Positions 59,050 through 64,000 of a DNA stretch of 64,000 bases are shown piece after piece. The translations under genes and the position numbers were made by a program. This DNA comes from Amphirosellinia nigrospora (lineage: Eukaryota > Ascomycota > Sordariomycetes > Xylariales > Xylariaceae). The stretch lies in NCBI GenBank assembly GCA_004123355.1, contig SCHM01000004.1, positions 1,984,001-2,048,000 on the forward strand, in the 5' to 3' direction. A model generated the notes under the pieces. It did not search any database, was not told the DNA's origin, and saw nothing but the letters and a program-made list of their open reading frames with translations. Each line of letters starts with the position of its first letter. Positions within the stretch are counted from its first letter, which is position 1.

Positions 59050-61519
59050 ATGTCCACCAACAATCTTCTAAATGGCGATCTCTCAGCGCATTCCACACAT
59101 AAGACCTCCCATAAGCTAAACCGCAGCTCGTCGTCGAGCCCCTCCATCCACGATGCATCGTCTCTCGCCGACGTTCGCGCCAGTCTAGCCGCACTGCATG
59201 CACGTGAATCCGCCATAACGACTCGCCTCAATGCTCTCATATCTTCACAGGCCGACCTTTCTCGTGAATTAGGCCGACTCGATATCCTACGTGCCAATTT
59301 GGGATCTCAGGTGATTGCAACGAGGTCTATTAGCAATGGCATGCTGTCGTCGGCTGCCGAGACCGCCGGTCGACTTTCCAACCGAGTTAAGGAACTGGAC
59401 TTGGAAAAAGATAGGGTGCAACAGACGCTCAAGGTCGTCGAACAAGTCGCCGAGCTGAAAGCCTGTGTTCACGGCGTAGTAGGCAGTATGGGTGCGCCCC
59501 AAGACTGGGAAGCAGCAGCAGGCTATATCTCGCGCGCTAGTAAGGTCCCCGAGGCCATCATACGCGCGTGCGTTCGCTGCATCTATCGTGCCGAGTGTAG
59601 AAGTGCCCGATGCACCCTGGATCACACTCGAGAATTCAAAGGAGAGTCTTTGTGGTCTGTTTTTGCGCGAGTTCGAGAAGGCAGCCAATGATGGGGATGG
59701 TGCTAAAATCACCCGTTTCTTCAAGCTCTTCCCCTTAATCGGGAGAGGTGACGTCGGATTGGATGTCTATGGTAAATATGTGTGTCAAGGAGTCGCAGGC
59801 ACTGCGCGAGCAACCCTCAAGGAAGTGCCCGGTGGAGCTGGGAGGAAAGACGGGTTTTTCTACGCGAACGCCCTTACGAAGCTATTTGAACATATCGCTC
59901 AGATCGTTGAAAGCCACGGCGGCCTCGTTGAGAGACACTACGGAGAGGGCAAGATGGTGAAGGTTATCGAAAGAGTGCAGATGGAAGCTGATGTGCAAGG
60001 TGGCATCATATTAGATTCCTGGAGTGACGACAGAAATGTCAACAGGCGGCTTACAGATGTGAAGAGTTACCCTTTCTCGTTCCTAGTGCAGCAAAAAACC
60101 CTTGGTGGGACACCTCGTACAAGCTCGCCCGCGGTCGTAGCGGTACCAATCCTCGTCAGAGCGAAGATGAGGGTGTAAATATGAAGGAGATTGATGGACT
60201 TCTCAACGAGATTTCCGTCATGCTCGGTCGTTGGTCGTTATACACTAGGTTTCTAGCCGGAAAATGCAAGGTAGCTCATCCCTCTCCCCTAAGTACTCAT
60301 TCCCGTGCTGACTTGTTCCAGGGCCCCGAGGTACCAGAAAACACTACGTTGTCAATACCAACAGTTTTGAGCAATTCAAACCTCCAGAGAAAAGTTTCAG
60401 CGAAACTCATTGAGCCGTACAACGTCATGTCAACATTCTTTTTCAGGAGGTCTGTTGAGAAAGCATTCCAGTTGGATGAATCTCCGTCCGGATTGTCTCT
60501 AAACCTCAACAAATCTATCGAAGCTAATGCGCCTTTCATCGTTTCTGCTGTTGACGATGTCATGTACATCGTTAGCGCAGTTATTCAACGATCTATATCT
60601 ACTTCCCAGCGTGAGGTAGTATCTCATGTTGTATCAACAAGTAGCAGAGTACTAGACTCCGACTTCATTAAAATGATGCATCAAAAGATGCAAGATGAGT
60701 CGTACCTGCGGCCTGTCGTGCAGGGTGGTCTACCACCAGAAGACAAGATCATCGCATTCATTGTTTTGATTAATAGTCTTGATGTTTCAAACGAGTACCT
60801 GGCCCGAATCATAACGACCCGGCTTGGTAGCTCCTCAGACCAGCCTAACGGAGCTTCTCACCCTAATCCTCTTGCTGCCGCATTTCCCTTCTCTAACGAT
60901 GTCTCACTTGTCACTTCCTCTCTTAATAATCTACACTCGACATTTACTACGAAAACGACTGAACTGCTTAACGACGGCTTGCAGGTTCTTTTCAATCAAG
61001 TGGTCAGGCAGAAGATACGCACTATTTTGGCCGAGACTTTTCGGGATGCAGAATATTGGCGGACAGAAGAAGAGTTGGGCGGAGATCGCTCTACAGAACG
61101 AAGAAGATGAGGATGAGGTTTTAGATCGTGTACCGCGTCGCTTTGAGCAAGGCTGGGACGCTCTAATGAAACCTCTTGCACGAATCATGACACCCAAAAC
61201 TTACAACACCCTATTAGAGATTACAGCCACGCACTTAGCAAAGCAAAGCTTAGAGAAGAGGATATGGAGTTATAGCGGTAAGGCGACTGCATATGGCGCC
61301 ATCCGCATGGAGCGGGATTTCAACGGCATAATCAGCACCGTGGCGAAGGGTAATTATAGCGTGAGGGAGTTGTTTAATAGAGTTACGCAGATCCTGATGG
61401 TTGCTAATATGGAAGACGACGAGTGGGAGGAATTAGTAGAGGCAGGCGATGATGACGGGATGGATTGGGTGCTAAGCCAAGAGGAAAGGCGCAGAGCGCG
61501 AAACTTGGTCCGAGAATAA
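59050..61519 (+). CDS. COG4: conserved oligomeric Golgi complex subunit 4
   Basis: Lobe A subunit of the COG tethering complex, which captures recycling vesicles at the Golgi with the SNARE machinery. Start MSTNNLLNGDLSAHSTHKTS, then the coiled-coil N-terminus (ADVRASLAALHARESAITTR, ISNGMLSSAAETAGRLSNRV, LKVVEQVAELKACVHGV). After a shift near 59,575 come LFLREFEKAANDGDGAKITR, FFKLFPLIGRGDVGLDVYGK and VERHYGEGKMVKVIERVQ. A second shift near 60,095, then MKEIDGLLNEISVMLGRWSL, intron 60,271-60,321, and NVMSTFFFRRSVEKAFQLDE, ANAPFIVSAVDDVMYIVSAV. A third shift near 61,075 leads to IALQNEEDEDEVLDRVPRRF, IMTPKTYNTLLEITATHLAK and the family's C-terminal MERDFNGIISTVAKGNYSVR. About 806 codons, normal for fungi. 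Confidence 0.93.
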
Positions 61520-62077
61520 GAATATTAGCCTAGAGAAATTCTATGTTATAACTCACTTACATGGCAAGAATTTGTTGGTAAATATTTGTGCGTCTCTTCA
61601 CTCTTTCTTTCAAGAGCGCTTACCTAGAAACTCACATGTAGTAACAACTCCCTAAGTGTCCTGTACATGCCTACATGATAATTCTTACAGCTGTAATGAA
61701 CAATGATTTTACATCATACTATGAAGTTCAAATACAACCTGGGTTTTAAGATCGATTCCTTATGTTGAAATCTACCTAGGTGGCAGTTCTAAGTTGGAAC
61801 CTCTAAGGCAGGAAGGTTGTTGCCTGATTACACTATTCCTCCGTCATAGAGATATTAAGCGGCTTAAAGGGGTATGCAGCTATGTCAATTCCAATTTGAA
61901 TGCAGGTGCCATCTACCTAACTGTTTATAGAGGTAGGTACCTCAAGGCGCTCTAAGTAAGGTTATCACAGAGCAACCTAAATAATCTAAATAATTGAGGT
62001 AGCTCCCGTCACTCATCACCACAACCAACATCCTCCTCCTTACCTCCTACACATCGTAGGTAACGAGTTGTACAATT
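61520..62077. other. COG4 3' flank / THOC7 promoter
   Basis: TACCTAGG (61,772-61,779) and GGTAGGTACC (about 61,931-61,941) motifs; CAACC/TCCTCC-rich leader just before 62,078. No gene. Confidence 0.5.
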
Positions 62078-63195
62078 ATGGCGACATCACATTTTGGACT
62101 GCTAGAGGAGCGTGAGGAAACAGAGCTACATAAGACGCGGCTATTAGCTGTCGAGGAACGACCCTTCAAACGCCTGACCAAACGTCTTGTCGCGCCCGGC
62201 ACCTTCACAAACCCCAATAAGATCCCGACACCGCCTCCCGACAGCAATGCAGATGCTGCCGAAAACTCGCCGTCAAATGCCGACATCGCGGCCCTGAAGG
62301 AGGACATCGTCCTCGACTTCGCCGCCTTCGATTCCGCCATTGCCCGCTTACAATTCCTCGCGACTGCGAACGCGGCAGAGCGCGAGCACTACGCCTCGTC
62401 GCGTCTGCGCATCCTCAGCACAATGGAATCGGTACGGAGGGCAACACACAACTACGCGTGCGTCTCGACGAAGCGCGGGAAACGCTTGCCCAGCGCCGGA
62501 AGTTTGACGAGCTCGCCGACAAGATTACCAGCAACCGCATGCTACGGACGCGGCGGAGCAACACGTCAATCTCGCGAAGCTAGCCGAAGAGTGCGATGAG
62601 TTGCGTCGCGAGAGCGAGGCGTACGGGGACACGTGGCGCGAGCGTAGGGAGCAGTTCGAGCGGCTTGTCGACGAGGGGCGAAGGCTGCGCGCTCTAATCC
62701 GCGACGAGAAGGAGGAAGTCGAGAGACGCGAGGGCATGGACTCCGATGCCGAGGATGGGGAGGCGGCGCCCACCCCGGGCAAGGGCATCGCCAGCGGAAA
62801 CGCGACACCAAGGCCGGAGAATGGCGCGGTTTCGTCGAATAAAGGGGACGCGGCAACGCCACGCCTGGACCGGACAGTGCAGAGACGAGCGGACGCCTAG
62901 GCCCGACAGCCCCGGCGCTGCGGCGGTTGGCGGTGAAAGCTTGAAGCCCAGGTTAGATGTTAACGGCACATTTTCGAGATCTGGCAGCTTGGCTCCTAGC
63001 GTCACAGCTGGTAGTCAACAGCCGGAGGACAAGGGACAGGGAAACGGCGATGATGTTGAGATGGGCGAGTCGGCTACGCACCAGCGGCAGAGTCAAGATG
63101 GCGATACGCCGATGGCTGAGGAGACGCAGAATACACCACAGATCACAGTCGAGGCCCCGACAGGCGGCGGCGACGATAAGATGGATACAACCTGA
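62078..63195 (+). CDS. THOC7: THO complex subunit 7-like protein (Thoc7/Mft1 type)
   Basis: THO couples transcription to mRNA export in the nucleus. Start MATSHFGLLEEREETELHKT. The family core follows: RLLAVEERPFKRLTKRLVAP, ALKEDIVLDFAAFDSAIARL and QFLATANAAEREHYASSRLR. After a shift near 62,435 come RVRLDEARETLAQRRKFDEL and ADKITSNRMLRTR, and after a further shift LAKLAEECDELRRESEAYGD, WRERREQFERLVDEGRRLRA and LIRDEKEEVERREGMDSDAE. This is a continuous coiled coil. The tail is acidic and low complexity (GDDVEMGESATHQRQ ... DDKMDTT), with another shift near 62,890. Intronless; about 372 codons. The family call rests on the RPFKRLTKRL and KFDELADKITSNRMLR blocks. Confidence 0.82.
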
Positions 63196-63631
63196 AGCTC
63201 ATCGGTGACTGATGGGGCACGCTTTCGTTGATGGTTGTACGATAAATCGATATACCCAGAAGCTTTAATGCAGAGCCAAGGCGAGAGATCGCTTTCATGA
63301 CTTTTAGAGTGACTTTAACTATATTGGTTTCGTGTGATCGTGTCATCTAATGTGGTATCATTCATTAATGGTCTTCAGGAACCCCTTATCGGGTGTCTGC
63401 CAGATCCTACCCCGTGCTTTAGGCATCTTGTGCATTCCGGTATGGCCAGCAGACCGATGTATCTATGCCGTCTTCTCCATGTATCACGATCTAGCACCAG
63501 TGACTCAACTCCGCACACACACACGCAAAGACAGCCTAACCTGTACTCATCGATCCCAAACTGTTGCGGTACAGCCTTACTGTCCTGTGTCGATATTTTC
63601 TCCCCGAAATTATAGCTTCAGCGCAAACCCT
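63196..63631. other. convergent 3' flanks, no gene
   Basis: Spacer between THOC7 (+) and the cofactor A gene (-). A short CACACACACA run lies near 63,515. The open frames here lack any family signature. Confidence 0.5.
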
Positions 63632-63837
63632 TCACGCGACAGGAGGCTCAAGGTGTTCCCCGAGCTTCAATGCCTCCTTCGCCTTGGTGAGCTCGTCGGC
63701 GGGCGCGCTCTCCGCCTCCGCGGTGGCTATCTGCTCCTCGAGCCGCTGGATGGCCTCGACGATGCGCTCCGCAGTGGTGCGAAGACGGCACGGGTCTCCT
63801 CTATCGCTCTTTGCTGTTTTTCCAACCCTCATCGTTA
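63632..63837 (-). CDS. TBCA: tubulin-binding cofactor A, last exon (partial gene)
   Basis: Chaperone that captures beta-tubulin during folding (Rbl2 in yeast); a small three-helix bundle. The exon starts after a CTAAC...GATGAG acceptor (63,838-63,839 side) and reads LEKQQRAIEETRAVFAPLR, then, after one missing base near 63,770, ERIVEAIQRLEEQIATAEAE and DELTKAKEALKLGEHLEPPV before the stop at 63,632. The EETxAVFxPLR segment followed by xxRIxEAVxxLExQ is the third-helix pattern of the family. The earlier exons are not identified; they lie in the last 160 bp or beyond the window. Confidence 0.75.
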
Positions 63838-64000
63838 GTAAGGCTGCAATCAAGCATAATTTGACTTCTATGGCTTCAGGTAAGGAAAGGGAAAGAGTTG
63901 GCTTTGTCGCCGGAGGGACAAAGTTGCAGACGAGACGGTACTGTTTGGTTTCATGGCTGGCGGGCATGGATGGCAACAGAGAATGACGACGAACCTCCTG

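Noticed and set aside
1-64000. CRISPR arrays, rRNA genes, complete tRNA genes
   Set aside because: None seen; spaced repeats are absent and no cloverleaf could be completed. The only B-box-like sequence is inside the TRIM.

Overview
The window looks like nuclear DNA of a filamentous ascomycete (Pezizomycotina; Sordariomycetes is my best guess from style, not proven). The genes are fungal housekeeping genes with introns of about 50-180 bp, several of them with CTAAC branch points just before the acceptor. There is also a HET-domain gene, and an extremely AT-rich block carrying the signature of repeat-induced point mutation (RIP). Nothing bacterial or viral was seen apart from retrotransposon remains.

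Layout. Positions 1 to about 17,500 form an AT-rich, RIP-degraded block without live genes. It contains a complete but dead Ty3/gypsy LTR retrotransposon (7,511-14,727, minus strand, target duplication ACAAT). It also contains a compact, un-RIPed 536-bp LTR element of TRIM type (15,794-16,329, target duplication AAAAG) and two small hairpins. At 17.5-17.85 kb the sequence changes abruptly to normal gene-rich DNA, directly at the 3' end of an RNA polymerase I/III subunit gene.

Genes, left to right: RPC40 (-), COQ6 (-), a Pil1/Lsp1-family eisosome gene (-), a His-rich small protein (-), OST1 (-), a possible papain-fold thiol enzyme (+), glucokinase (+), RMT2 (-), VTC4 (+), cystathionine gamma-synthase STR2 (+), a HET-domain protein (-), a Cys/His-rich protein (+), the 49-kDa complex I subunit (-), a GH2 glycosidase (-), MCM4 (-), coatomer zeta RET3 (+), SUA5 (-), COG4 (+), THOC7-like (+) and the 3' part of tubulin cofactor A (-). 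They serve unrelated pathways (transcription, ubiquinone and respiration, secretion and Golgi traffic, replication, polyphosphate, sulfur amino acids, tRNA modification, mRNA export). There is no biosynthetic cluster. Several neighbours are divergent and share promoters: OST1/papain-fold gene, RMT2/VTC4, MCM4/RET3 and SUA5/COG4.

A strong oddity is that most conserved genes contain single-base frameshifts, usually repaired in reading by one base in a short homopolymer. They occur across essential genes (RPC40, MCM4, COG4, OST1), which points to residual assembly errors rather than mass pseudogenisation. Gene coordinates below therefore span the whole locus across these shifts. Regulatory sites of note are a helically phased ACGCGT/GCGCGT trio upstream of MCM4 and a CACGTG site between RMT2 and VTC4.
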